A DNA stretch of 64,000 nucleotides, taken from assembly GCF_048323755.1 (NCBI RefSeq), contig NZ_JBLWFS010000007.1:62001-126000 (forward strand), in the 5' to 3' direction. Positions within the stretch are counted from its first letter, which is position 1. Every line of letters starts with the position of its first letter. The notes beneath the pieces were generated by a model, which worked only from the letters and a program-made list of their open reading frames with translations, ran no database searches and was not told where the DNA came from. The position numbers and the translations under genes are program-made. The stretch comes from Alkalihalobacterium sp048323755. Lineage in GTDB: Bacteria; Bacillota; Bacilli; Bacillales; Bacillaceae_F. Shown one piece after another: positions 50,697 to 59,393 of the stretch.

Positions 50697-51306
50697 TTTA
50701 AATCTCAAGGATAAGGCAGTCGTCATTATTGGTGGTGGAAAAATCGCAGAGCGAAAAGCTATAAAAATAGTAAGTTACGAGGGTAAAGTTACAGTCGTGT
50801 CACCACAATTAAGTGAGAAGCTAGCAGAGCTAGTTCAAAACCAATCTGTACACTGGATCAAGTCTCCGTATAATAAAGTTTTTTTAGATCAAGCATTTCT
50901 AATCATAGCAGCTACAAACGATCCGGAAGTAAATTTAACAATATATCAGGATCGAAAGCCGAATCAATTAATTAACATCGTAGATCAACCTGAATTAAGT
51001 GATTTTCACATGGTGTCAACATTACATAGAGGGAAGCTAACGATATCAGTTTCAACTGAGGGAGCAAGTCCTATGTTGGCTAAGAAGATTGTAAACCAAC
51101 TAGATGAAAAGTATGGACAAGAATATGAAGGGTATGTTGATTTTTTAAGAGTGTCGCGAAAAGTGATTATAGAAAGTATTAGGGATAAGAAGGCTTGTCA
51201 CCAGTTTCTTAATGAGTTAATCGCCGATGAGGTCATCTATAGTACGGAGAGAGAAATATGGTTTAAGAAGCGAATGCAACAATACTTGAAGATACAAGGA
51301 GAGTAG
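50677..51306 (+). CDS. sirC: Precorrin-2 dehydrogenase (SirC/YlnF type)
   Basis: 209 residues. An N-terminal NAD-binding domain carries KDKAVVIIGGGKIAERKAIK, and IAATNDPEVN and NIVDQPELSDFHMVSTLHRG follow. The C-terminal half is helical. It oxidizes precorrin-2 to sirohydrochlorin. The protein lacks the ferrochelatase part of Met8p/CysG and has no methylase domain, matching the three-gene Bacillus siroheme pathway. It overlaps sirB by 20 bases; AAAGG is 8 bases before ATG 50677. Confidence 0.9.
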   Translation: MSFMPISLNLKDKAVVIIGGGKIAERKAIKIVSYEGKVTVVSPQLSEKLAELVQNQSVHWIKSPYNKVFLDQAFLIIAATNDPEVNLTIYQDRKPNQLINIVDQPELSDFHMVSTLHRGKLTISVSTEGASPMLAKKIVNQLDEKYGQEYEGYVDFLRVSRKVIIESIRDKKACHQFLNELIADEVIYSTEREIWFKKRMQQYLKIQGE

Positions 51307-51328
51307 TCATATTGGCTGCTCTTTTTTA
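51299..51328 (+). terminator. Terminator of the siroheme operon
   Basis: AGAGTAGTC / GGCTGCTCT stem with G-T pairs around the sirC stop, followed by six T. Confidence 0.75.
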
Positions 51329-51430
51329 CTGGTAACAAACCTTCAACCTCGAAGTATTTAGTCTTTAGGTCTTAGAAGTTCTTTAACTATCTAATCTAAT
51401 GGTAAATAATTCTTGTCAATCTTTCTGTTT

Positions 51431-51464
51431 AATGTTAACTTATACTAAAATGATAGTTGACAAA
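51431..51464. promoter_or_regulatory. Probable BirA operator of bioB
   Basis: AATGTTAAC (51431-51439), 16 bases, GTTGACAAA (51456-51464): an inverted repeat of the TTGTTAAC / GTTAACAA type bound by biotin repressor BirA, with one mismatch per half. A TATACT (51441-51446) lies between the halves. Confidence 0.65.
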
Positions 51465-51476
51465 GGGTGGAAAAAA

Positions 51477-52478
51477 ATGACGATAACAACATCAACAAAA
51501 AGCACTTGGGAACAGTATGCAGATAAAGCTTTGAATGGCGAATTATTAACAATCGAAGAAGGGGTAAATATTCTTCAAGCTGATGATGATGAGGTTTTAC
51601 CAATTATGCAAGCTGCTTTTCGTGTTAGAAAGCACTATTACGGAAAAAAAGTTAAACTTAATATGATTTTTAATGCAAAGAGTGGGTTATGCCCAGAAGA
51701 CTGTGGATATTGCTCACAATCGATCGTTTCTACGGCTCCTGTTGAAAAATATTCATTACTAGATAAAGAGACTCTTATTGCTGGTGCAAAAGAAGCGATG
51801 AATCGTAAAGCTGGTACATATTGTATTGTTGCGAGCGGGCGAGGTCCTACTGAAAAAGAAGTTGATCAAGTTATTGATGCGGTTAGTGAAATTACTGCCA
51901 CAATGCCATTAAAGATCTGTGCATGTTTAGGAATTTTAAGTGATGAAAAAGCTAAAAAGTTAAAAGAAGCAGGGGTTCATCGTTATAACCATAACCTTAA
52001 TACACATAAGGACAATCACACAAACATTACTTCTACTCACTCTTATGACGACCGTGTAAATACGGTTGAAGAAGTAAAGGCAGCAGGTATGTCTCCTTGT
52101 TCTGGCTGTATTATCGGGATGGGTGAAACCGATGAGCAAATTGTAGAAATTGCTTATTCGTTACGAGAAATTGATGCTGATTCCATTCCAGTTAACTTTT
52201 TACATGCGATTCCAGGAACTCCGTTAGAAAATTACAAACGTACGAAACCGATGAAATCCCTAAAAGTACTTGCGTTGATGCGTTTTATTAACCCTTCAAA
52301 AGAAATTCGTGTTTCTGGAGGAAGAGAAGTAAACCTTCGTACATTACAACCGTTAGCATTATTTGCTGCAAACTCTATATTCGTAGGTGACTATTTAACT
52401 ACGAAAGGTCAAGCAGTAACTGAAGACCATAACATTATTGAAGATTTAGGTTTTGAGATAGAAGAGTGTGCTCTATAA
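51477..52478 (+). CDS. bioB: Biotin synthase
   Basis: 333 residues, radical-SAM barrel. The [4Fe-4S] motif is C72-PED-C76-GY-C79 (CPEDCGYCSQS). The second cluster's residues lie in MKICACLG-type (LKICACLG), HRYNHNLNTHKDNH and PCSGCIIGMGETDEQ; RVSGGREVNLR is the C-terminal arginine motif. It converts dethiobiotin to biotin. ATG 51477 has AAAGGGTGG 7 bases upstream; the frame extends further but lacks an SD. No other bio gene is adjacent, unlike the bio operon of B. subtilis. Confidence 0.94.
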   Translation: MTITTSTKSTWEQYADKALNGELLTIEEGVNILQADDDEVLPIMQAAFRVRKHYYGKKVKLNMIFNAKSGLCPEDCGYCSQSIVSTAPVEKYSLLDKETLIAGAKEAMNRKAGTYCIVASGRGPTEKEVDQVIDAVSEITATMPLKICACLGILSDEKAKKLKEAGVHRYNHNLNTHKDNHTNITSTHSYDDRVNTVEEVKAAGMSPCSGCIIGMGETDEQIVEIAYSLREIDADSIPVNFLHAIPGTPLENYKRTKPMKSLKVLALMRFINPSKEIRVSGGREVNLRTLQPLALFAANSIFVGDYLTTKGQAVTEDHNIIEDLGFEIEECAL

Positions 52479-52507
52479 TTAATCGACAATTTTAGATATT
52501 TTTAAAA

Positions 52508-52696
52508 ATGGCTCTTTTTACAAAGATTGTTGCTTCGTGCTTTTGGACCGTAAGCCAAGCAAATGCTTGGCTCTTCACGCTATGCGTGAAGCTTTTGAAA
52601 ATAAAATAGCCGTTCAGACAAATGAATTTGTCTTGAAAAGGCTATTTTATCTTCAAAAAACGGTCCAAAAGCAACAAAGTTTACGCAAACAGCCTT
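52508..52696. repeat. Dispersed palindromic repeat, copy 3 (inverted, with insert)
   Basis: Reverse complement of the copy at 4586-4712: ATGGCTCTTTTTAC left end, CTTTTGGACCGTAAGCC, the AGCCAAGC/GCTTGGCT and CTTCACGC/GCGTGAAG hairpins, then CGGTCCAAAAGCAACAAAG and AAACAGCCTT. Between GAAG and CGGTCC it holds an extra 67-base palindrome. AAAAA lies on both sides. Confidence 0.85.
52593..52659. repeat. Nested palindrome inside repeat copy 3
   Basis: Outer arms TTTTGAAAATAAAATAGCC and GGCTATTTTATCTTCAAAA, inner arms AGACAAAT/ATTTGTCT. It is absent from copy 1 and sits exactly where that copy has the short CTTTCG, so it behaves like an insertion. Confidence 0.8.
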
Positions 52697-52705
52697 AAAA
52701 ATAGA

Positions 52706-52735
52706 TTGACAAACCTTTATCTTTTCAATTAATCT
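52706..52735 (+). promoter_or_regulatory. Promoter of the cobalamin operon
   Basis: TTGACA (52706-52711), 18 bases, TAATCT (52730-52735), just before the riboswitch. Confidence 0.65.
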
Positions 52736-52752
52736 TTTAATACAATCACATA

Positions 52753-52920
52753 TGTTGGGAAAGGGTAAAGATTTTAACATATTAAAATCTTTAAAAGGGA
52801 AGTTCGGTGAAAGTCCGACGCGGTCCCGCCACTGTAATTTGGTTGTAGTCTATTAAGCCACTGTTCTATGAATGGGAAGGAATAGATTGCAATAACCATA
52901 AGCCAGGAGACCTGCCTTTT
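52753..52920 (+). ncRNA. Cobalamin riboswitch
   Basis: Contains the conserved core in order: AAAAGGGAAG, GGTGAAAGTCCGACGCGGTC, CCGCCACTGTAA, and AAGCCAGGAGACCTGCC. An A/T-rich hairpin (AAAGATTTT/AAAATCTTT, 52777-52803) precedes the B12-box. It senses adenosylcobalamin and lies between the promoter and cbiH60 with a terminator downstream, so excess B12 should stop transcription of the cbi genes. Confidence 0.95.
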
Positions 52921-53016
52921 CTAACAACACTGTCTGACCTACGGGAGATAGGGAGGTGTTAGAGAGCGGATTTTCTGTATTTAGTATTCATGCGGATTAT
53001 TTTATTTAGAAGTTAT

Positions 53017-53059
53017 AAGCATCTCTAACCATTACTCTATGGTTAGGGGTGCTTTTTTA
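53017..53059 (+). terminator. Regulated terminator of the cobalamin riboswitch
   Basis: AAGCATCTCTAACCAT / ATGGTTAGGGGTGCTT stem with a 6-base loop and six T, ending 63 bases before the cbiH60 start. A competing hairpin CTAACAnCAC / GGTGTTAG lies between 52920 and 52965. Confidence 0.88.
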
Positions 53060-53122
53060 TTTCGTGTATTGACTTGGTTTATACCTCTAAAAATTAAATT
53101 AACCATTAAAGGAGAGATGTAG

Positions 53123-54736
53123 ATGCAGCGAGGTAAGTTATTAATTATCGGATTTGGTCCTGGTAGTGAACAGCATATGACCTTTAGAGCGAAAGAAGCG
53201 ATTGTAGAAGCTGATTCCATCATCGGTTATAGTACATACGTTGATTTAATTCGTCCGCTAATTACAACTCAAGAAATTGTCAGAACTGGTATGACAGAAG
53301 AAGTGACCCGGGCACAAGAAGCTGTTCGCCAAGCGGAAACAGGAAGAAAAGTTGCCGTCATTTCTAGTGGGGATTCAGGGGTTTATGGTATGGCTGGCCT
53401 TGTATATGAAGTTCTCATCCAAAAGGGCTGGCAAGAGGAGACGGGTGTTGAGGTAGAAATTATACCTGGCATATCGGCTATTAATTCCTGTGGTTCGTTA
53501 TTAGGAGCGCCGATCATGCATGATGCCTGTACAATCAGTTTAAGCGATCATCTAACACCGTGGGAATTAATTAAAAAGCGGGTAGATGCTGCTGCCGAAG
53601 CAGATTTCGTTATTGCGTTATACAATCCACGAAGTGGGAAAAGAACAAGACAAATTGTTGAGACACAAAAGATTTTATTAAATTACCGTTCGCCAAAAAC
53701 ACCAGTTGGATTGGTGAAAAGTGCTTACCGAGAAAGAGAACAAATTGTTATTACCGATTTAGAGCATATGTTAGACCATGAAATCGGGATGTTAACCACT
53801 GTTATTATCGGAAATAACTCTACGTTCATTTATGACGGAAAAATGATTACTCCAAGAGGGTATCAACGGAAATATACGTTGAATGAGACTGAACAACACC
53901 TAAAACCACATGAACGGTTAAAGAAAGCAGCAGAACCGTGGGCACTTCATGGAGGCAAGGAAGATGAAAAAATAACAGCTGACAGACCGCTCAGTTCGCG
54001 TATGTTAGCAGAAGAGGCAATTTCAAAGCTAGAAATTAAAACAAAACCTTTAGAAAGTGACCAACAACAAGGTGTCTCTTTTCAACAAGAAGATATTTTT
54101 GAGTTTGCGGTTTCACCAGGGATTGCTAATAAAAAAATAACGCCGAAACAATTGGCGACATTGGTGGAAACGGTAGGAGATGAAGCAACACTTGAGTATA
54201 CCCCGGATCACTTAATCAAAATATCTGTTAAGACATCTAACCCAAATGAAATTGCGGAGAGCTTAACAAGTGCAGATTTTTTATTGCTCCCAATAGGTAA
54301 AGTGGTCAACATAAAAGCATGTGATTTTTGTGATGGTGAAAAAGCCGATTCTATTCCACAAGTGGAACAACTTCAAAAACGAGTTGGTGGAATGTCTGTA
54401 CCCAAGCAAATGAATATTGGATTTAATGGCTGTGGAATGGCTTGCTATAGCGCACCTACAAATGATATTGGGATCATTTATCGTAAGAAAGGGTTTGATC
54501 TGTTTTTAGGAGCTAAAACGACCGGGAGAAATGCTCATGTCGGACAACTTGTTGCTGAAGGGTTGGAAGGCGAAAAGCTTGTCGACCTTGTTGTTAGGAT
54601 CGTAGAAGATTACAAAAATCGAGGATTACCTAATGAACGGTTTCATAAGTTTTTTAAACGAGTACAAGTTGTTGAAGGGTTTTATTACAAGGAAGTTCCC
54701 GAGCAAGTGGTAGTAGATATGGCTTGTGGGGATTAA
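53123..54736 (+). CDS. cbiH60: Cobalt-factor III methyltransferase with [4Fe-4S] domain (CbiH60)
   Basis: 537 residues. About 1-245 is the CbiH/CobJ C17-methyltransferase (LIIGFGPGSEQHMTFRAKEA, VISSGDSGVYGMAGLVYEV, IPGISAINSCGSLLGAPIMH). About 325-537 is a nitrite/sulfite-reductase-like half with Cys400, Cys403, Cys437 and Cys441 (ACDFCDG, NGCGMACYS). The fusion matches CbiH60 of B. megaterium, which contracts the ring in the oxygen-independent pathway. AGGAGAGA precedes the ATG. First gene of the operon after the riboswitch; a preceding cbiW, known in B. megaterium, is absent. Confidence 0.92.
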   Translation: MQRGKLLIIGFGPGSEQHMTFRAKEAIVEADSIIGYSTYVDLIRPLITTQEIVRTGMTEEVTRAQEAVRQAETGRKVAVISSGDSGVYGMAGLVYEVLIQKGWQEETGVEVEIIPGISAINSCGSLLGAPIMHDACTISLSDHLTPWELIKKRVDAAAEADFVIALYNPRSGKRTRQIVETQKILLNYRSPKTPVGLVKSAYREREQIVITDLEHMLDHEIGMLTTVIIGNNSTFIYDGKMITPRGYQRKYTLNETEQHLKPHERLKKAAEPWALHGGKEDEKITADRPLSSRMLAEEAISKLEIKTKPLESDQQQGVSFQQEDIFEFAVSPGIANKKITPKQLATLVETVGDEATLEYTPDHLIKISVKTSNPNEIAESLTSADFLLLPIGKVVNIKACDFCDGEKADSIPQVEQLQKRVGGMSVPKQMNIGFNGCGMACYSAPTNDIGIIYRKKGFDLFLGAKTTGRNAHVGQLVAEGLEGEKLVDLVVRIVEDYKNRGLPNERFHKFFKRVQVVEGFYYKEVPEQVVVDMACGD

Positions 54737-54769
54737 AAGACAGTTCTGAATAAAAAAGGAGGAAGCGCA

Positions 54770-55654
54770 ATGAATGCAATTTTATTTATCGGTCACGGTA
54801 CAAAAAAGCGGGAAGGTAATGAACAACTGCTTCAATTTGTTGAGTCAATGAGAGGTGATATACCGTATCCAATCGTTGAAACTTGCTTTTTAGAGTTTTC
54901 CACTCCGACGATACGTGAAGGGATAAAGCGATGTGTGGATCAAGGAGCAACGAAAGTCGCACTCGTTCCAATGATGTTTTTTTCAGCGGGGCATGCCAAA
55001 ATTCATATTCCTGTTGAAATTGATGAAGCGAAAGCCATGTATCCACATGTTGAATTTACTTATGGTAGACCAATCGGTGTTCATGATAAAGTGTTTGATA
55101 TTTTACAATCACGTCTGCATGATGTTGGCTTTTCTAACAAGAAAGGAAAAGATGATCTCGGCATTTTGTTAGTCGGCCGTGGCAGCAGTGATGCAGATGC
55201 GAATAGTGAACTATACAAGATAGGTAGATTGCTTTCTGAAAAATTAGGGATGGTTAATGTCGAACTGTCATTTATTGGTGTAACTTCACCTACAGTTGAA
55301 GAAGGTGTTGTCAGATCCATAAAGCTTGGAGTGAAGAACATTTATATTATTCCTTACTTTTTCTTTACAGGAATATTAATGGACAGAATGGCTGAAAAGC
55401 TTCAAGCCTTTCAAGTTGAGTATCCAGAATTACATTTCTCGATGACTGAATTTTTTGGTTTCCATCCTATTCTGAAAACAATTTTTGTGGAGAGGGCACA
55501 AGAGGCACTGCAAGGGGAAGCAAAACTCAATTGTGATGTTTGTTCTTACCGGATACATGCAATGGAACATATGGATATACATCATCACCACGACCATGAC
55601 GACCATCATGGACATACTCATCATCACACCCATAATCACGAGGTTCAAAGGTAG
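54770..55654 (+). CDS. cbiX: Sirohydrochlorin cobaltochelatase, long form with His-rich tail (CbiX-L)
   Basis: 294 residues, two chelatase halves with catalytic His9 (FIGHGTK) and His75 (FSAGHAKIHIP). The C-terminal tail has Cys255-x2-Cys258 (NCDVCSYR), which in B. megaterium CbiX binds a [4Fe-4S] cluster, then 15 histidines in the last 36 residues. It inserts cobalt into sirohydrochlorin. The tail may bind or store cobalt or nickel. It shares its chelatase fold with sirB at 49923 but lies in the cobalamin operon, hence the cobalt assignment. AAAAAGGAGG precedes the ATG. Confidence 0.93.
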   Translation: MNAILFIGHGTKKREGNEQLLQFVESMRGDIPYPIVETCFLEFSTPTIREGIKRCVDQGATKVALVPMMFFSAGHAKIHIPVEIDEAKAMYPHVEFTYGRPIGVHDKVFDILQSRLHDVGFSNKKGKDDLGILLVGRGSSDADANSELYKIGRLLSEKLGMVNVELSFIGVTSPTVEEGVVRSIKLGVKNIYIIPYFFFTGILMDRMAEKLQAFQVEYPELHFSMTEFFGFHPILKTIFVERAQEALQGEAKLNCDVCSYRIHAMEHMDIHHHHDHDDHHGHTHHHTHNHEVQR

Positions 55655-55662
55655 GATGAAAA

Positions 55663-56433
55663 ATGATTTATATAATAGCTGGGACAAGTGATGCAAGGGA
55701 ATTAGCGATAACACTAAGAGATGCAGAGCATGGCATCATTGCTTCGGTCGTAACAGATAATGCAGCCATTTCTCTTCGCGAAGCGAATATTGATACCGTT
55801 GTTGGAAGACTAACCGCTGAAGAAATGGCGGTGTTTATTGAAAAAAGAAGAATACAAATGATCGTCGATGCTTCTCACCCATTTGCGGAAGAAGCATCGA
55901 AAAATGCAGTTGAAGCGAGCCGTCTCTCACAAGTACCTTATATTCGCTATGAACGGGAAGAGTATCAAGGTCATACTGGTCAGATTATGAATGTTTCTTC
56001 TTATAAAGAAGCAGCACTACTGGCCAAAGACAAAAAGGGTACGGTTATGCTTACAACTGGAAGTAAAACACTTCAAATTTTTACAGAGCACCTATTGAAT
56101 GTAAATGGGATTCGATTAATTGCAAGGATGCTTCCACGTAAAGATAACATGGAAAAATGTGAGGAATTAGGCGTTGAACAAAAAAATATTGTAGCGATTC
56201 AAGGTCCTTTTTCTAAAGAGTTAAACATCGCATTGTTTAAGCAATATAATGTAACACTTATGATCACAAAAGAAAGTGGAAAGGTCGGTTCTGTGGATGA
56301 AAAAGTTGAAGCGGCAAAAGAACTAAACATACCGATTGTAATGATTTCAAGACCTAAAATAGACTACGGCATCGTTTGTAGATCTTATGAGGATGTTTTA
56401 GAAATGATAAATCAAAAAGTTGAGGTGTTATAA
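55663..56433 (+). CDS. cbiJ: Cobalt-precorrin-6A reductase
   Basis: 256 residues. MIYIIAGTSDARELA opens the NADH-binding fold; DASHPFAEEASKNAVEAS and VMLTTGSKTLQIFTEHL, then KESGKVGSVDEKVEAAKEL, are typical of CbiJ/CobK. It reduces the macrocycle of cobalt-precorrin-6A. Nine bases separate it from cbiX and it abuts cbiC (stop and ATG directly adjacent). Confidence 0.9.
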   Translation: MIYIIAGTSDARELAITLRDAEHGIIASVVTDNAAISLREANIDTVVGRLTAEEMAVFIEKRRIQMIVDASHPFAEEASKNAVEASRLSQVPYIRYEREEYQGHTGQIMNVSSYKEAALLAKDKKGTVMLTTGSKTLQIFTEHLLNVNGIRLIARMLPRKDNMEKCEELGVEQKNIVAIQGPFSKELNIALFKQYNVTLMITKESGKVGSVDEKVEAAKELNIPIVMISRPKIDYGIVCRSYEDVLEMINQKVEVL

Positions 56434-57084
56434 ATGGATTTTCAAACAGAATTTAAGCCATTAACTGTACAACCACAAGAAATTGAAGGGTTAAGTTTTC
56501 AGATGATCACTGACGAGTTAGGTGAACACGATTTTACGGAAGAACAATATCCAGTCGTTCAACGCATTATACATGCGTCTGCTGATTTCGAGTTAGGGCG
56601 TAGTGTTGTTTTTCACCGAGATGCAGTTCAAGCCGGTATTCAAGCCATTCGTTCGGGAAAGAAAGTAGTTGCTGATGTACAAATGGTTCAAGTGGGGATC
56701 AGTAAGCCGAGGATTGAAAAGTTTGGTGGTAGTGTTCAGGTTTATATATCTGATCAAGATGTCATGGAAGAAGCCAAACGTCTCAATACGACACGGGCGA
56801 TTATCTCCATTCGCAAAGCTATTAAAGAAGCTGAAGGTGGAATTTTTGCCATCGGGAATGCACCTACCGCATTACTCGAGTTAATTCGTTTAGTAAAGAA
56901 CGGTGAGGCACGACCAGGACTTGTTATAGGGATGCCAGTTGGCTTTGTATCAGCTGCTGAATCGAAAGAAGAACTTGCTAAATTAGATATTCCATTTATT
57001 ACGAACATCGGACGTAAAGGAGGAAGCCCAGTTACTGTCGCTGCGTTAAATGCATTATCAATTATGGCTGAAAAGCAGGGATAG
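56434..57084 (+). CDS. cbiC: Cobalt-precorrin-8 methylmutase
   Basis: 216 residues. VVQRIIHASADFELGRSVVF carries the catalytic histidine, and ADVQMVQVGISKPRIEKFGG and AIGNAPTALLELIRLV are further CbiC landmarks. It shifts the C11 methyl group to C12 to give cobyrinate. GAGGTG precedes the ATG. It is followed after 3 bases by cbiD. Confidence 0.93.
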   Translation: MDFQTEFKPLTVQPQEIEGLSFQMITDELGEHDFTEEQYPVVQRIIHASADFELGRSVVFHRDAVQAGIQAIRSGKKVVADVQMVQVGISKPRIEKFGGSVQVYISDQDVMEEAKRLNTTRAIISIRKAIKEAEGGIFAIGNAPTALLELIRLVKNGEARPGLVIGMPVGFVSAAESKEELAKLDIPFITNIGRKGGSPVTVAALNALSIMAEKQG

Positions 57085-57087
57085 AAT

Positions 57088-58206
57088 ATGAGAAAGAAAG
57101 TTGAAAAAGACCCGAAGGATATGCGGCATGGATATACAACAGGTGCTAATGCAACGGCAGCAACAAAAGCCGCTTTACTTTCACTCATCTTGCAGAAAGA
57201 AGTGAGACAAGTGTCCATTCGTTTACCTAATAGTGATGTGGTAACTTTCAACATGGAAAATGTACGGTTCACTGACCGTAAAGCAAGCGCAACCATCATT
57301 AAGGACGGTGGGGATGATCCTGACGCGACCCACGGAGCCCAAATTATTGCAACCGTTCAATTAAGTCATGATGAAGGAGTTCATTTAGATGGTGGTGTCG
57401 GGGTAGGAAGAGTGACAAAGCCTGGTTTACCAGTAGCTGTCGGTGAAGCTGCCATCAACCCTGTACCTCGAAAAATGATTATTGAGGCGGCTTTAGACGT
57501 ATTAGAGAAATTTTCTCTCATAAAAGGTGTAAGTATTGTCATTTCTGTTCCTGATGGAGAAGAAATTGCGAAGAAAACATTAAACGGTAGGCTAGGCATT
57601 ATTGGAGGCATTTCAATATTAGGGACAAGAGGAACAGTTGTACCCTTTTCAACTTCAGCGTTTAAAGCGAGTATTGCTCAAGCTATTTCTGTAGCTGTGA
57701 CAAACGGATGCGATCACTTATTTTTAACGACAGGTGGGAGAAGTGAAAAGTTTGCCATTGAAAATTATCCTGAAGCTAAGGAAGAAGCTTTTATTGAAAT
57801 GGGTGATTTCGTCGGATTTGCTTTAAAGCAATGTAAAGCAAAAAAAGTAAAGAAAATAACGCTTGTTGGAATGATGGGGAAATTTTCAAAAGTAGCTCAA
57901 GGGGTTATGATGGTGCACTCTAAAAGTGCGCCAGTTGATTTCAATTTTCTAGCTGAAGTAGCACAAGAAGCAGGAGTTCCAAACGAGTTACAGGAAGAAA
58001 TTCGTGGAGCTAATACTGCATCCCAAGTAGGGACACTCATGTTGGAGCATGGGCATCATGCCTTTTTCTCAAAGTTATGTCAATCGATAGGTTATATGAG
58101 TCTCAAAGAAATTCGAGGTGGATTAGATATAGAAGTCTATATTATATCAATGAATAAAGAAGTGTTAGGAAGAGAGGTTGTATTATGGGACAACCCATTA
58201 AAGTGA
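57088..58206 (+). CDS. cbiD: Cobalt-precorrin-5B C1-methyltransferase
   Basis: 372 residues of the CbiD family, which is unrelated to the other methylases. MRHGYTTGANATAATKAALL is the N-terminal SAM site, with KDGGDDPDATHGAQI and GGVGVGRVTKPGLPVAVGE and TTGGRSEKFA following. CbiD is specific to the oxygen-independent pathway. GGATAG is close to the ATG; its end overlaps cbiET by 22 bases. Confidence 0.93.
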   Translation: MRKKVEKDPKDMRHGYTTGANATAATKAALLSLILQKEVRQVSIRLPNSDVVTFNMENVRFTDRKASATIIKDGGDDPDATHGAQIIATVQLSHDEGVHLDGGVGVGRVTKPGLPVAVGEAAINPVPRKMIIEAALDVLEKFSLIKGVSIVISVPDGEEIAKKTLNGRLGIIGGISILGTRGTVVPFSTSAFKASIAQAISVAVTNGCDHLFLTTGGRSEKFAIENYPEAKEEAFIEMGDFVGFALKQCKAKKVKKITLVGMMGKFSKVAQGVMMVHSKSAPVDFNFLAEVAQEAGVPNELQEEIRGANTASQVGTLMLEHGHHAFFSKLCQSIGYMSLKEIRGGLDIEVYIISMNKEVLGREVVLWDNPLK

Positions 58207-59393
58207 TAGGAATAACGGATGGCGGAAAATCTAGTTTATTACCCATTTATGAAAAGTGGATTAATGAATGTGAATGTTTAATAGGGGGAGAACGTCATCT
58301 TAGCTTTTTTCCAGATTTCAATGGTGAGCGTATTACATTAAAGGGGAACTTAAAGGCTATCGTAGATCGACTTCAGTCTTCAACGAAAAGGTGTGTTCTG
58401 TTAGCTTCTGGAGACCCTTTATTTTACGGGATTGGTAGTTATCTAGCAAAAAAAATCCCCGTCGAAATCTATCCTAATGTCAGCTCAATTCAGGAAGCTT
58501 TTGCAAAAGTACAGGAAAGTTGGCATGATTGTACGTTTATTAGTGTACATGGACGTGCGATGAAAGGGTTAGCTCAAAAGATCGATGGCAAGAAAAAAGT
58601 TTGTCTATTAACAGATGAAATGAACACCCCAGCAAGTATTGCAAAGTATCTTCTTTCATACGGGATGAAAGAGTATGATGCCTATGTAGCAGAAGCACTC
58701 GGTGGAGAAAATGAAAAAGTGGTTTCACTTTCGTTAGAAGAAATGTCCACTTATGAAGGCCACCCGCTCAATATCGTTATTTTAAAATGGAATAAAAAAG
58801 GTCCAACTTGGTCAATTGGAATATCAGATAATGAATTTAAACAAAGAAAGCCGGATAAAGGTCTGATTACGAAAAAAGAAGTGCGAGTTCTTAGTTTAGC
58901 AGAATTAAATATTCAAGAGGACTCAACCATATGGGATATTGGCACATGTACAGGGTCTATGGCAATTGAAAGTGCAAGAATTGCTAGACATGGTCAAGTA
59001 TTTGCGATTGAAAAAAATCAAGCAGACTATGAAAACTGTTTAGAAAATACGAAGAAGTTTCGAACGGATATTACAGTGACATGTAATAAAGCCCCAGAAG
59101 GACTAGATGAGTTTCCTGATCCAGATGCCATATTTATTGGCGGAACAGGTGGAGAAATAAAAGAACTATTAAAAATCTGTGTCGACCGTTTAAAAGAAGG
59201 AGGACGAATAGTTCTCAATGCAGCCACGATTGAAACTCTTTATCTAGCAAATGAAACTTTTCATTCGCTAGGGGTTGCAACATCGATTCGTCTCGTACAG
59301 ATTTCAAGAAGTAGACCTATCTTACATATGAACCGTTTTGAAGGTTTAAATCCAATCTATATTATTACAGCAACAAAGAAGGAGGAGCAATAA
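58185..59393 (+). CDS. cbiET: Cobalt-precorrin-7 methyltransferase/decarboxylase fusion (CbiE-CbiT)
   Basis: 402 residues. About 1-205 is CbiE (ASGDPLFYGIGSYLAKKIPV, FISVHGRAMKGLA); about 210-402 is CbiT, with GLITKKEVRVLSLAELNIQE, the SAM motif IWDIGTCTGSMAIESARIA and FIGGTGGEIKELL. Together they methylate C5 and C15 and decarboxylate the acetate at C12. The two are separate genes in Salmonella and fused here, as in B. megaterium and as CobL. It overlaps cbiD by 22 bases. Confidence 0.93.
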   Translation: MGQPIKVIGITDGGKSSLLPIYEKWINECECLIGGERHLSFFPDFNGERITLKGNLKAIVDRLQSSTKRCVLLASGDPLFYGIGSYLAKKIPVEIYPNVSSIQEAFAKVQESWHDCTFISVHGRAMKGLAQKIDGKKKVCLLTDEMNTPASIAKYLLSYGMKEYDAYVAEALGGENEKVVSLSLEEMSTYEGHPLNIVILKWNKKGPTWSIGISDNEFKQRKPDKGLITKKEVRVLSLAELNIQEDSTIWDIGTCTGSMAIESARIARHGQVFAIEKNQADYENCLENTKKFRTDITVTCNKAPEGLDEFPDPDAIFIGGTGGEIKELLKICVDRLKEGGRIVLNAATIETLYLANETFHSLGVATSIRLVQISRSRPILHMNRFEGLNPIYIITATKKEEQ

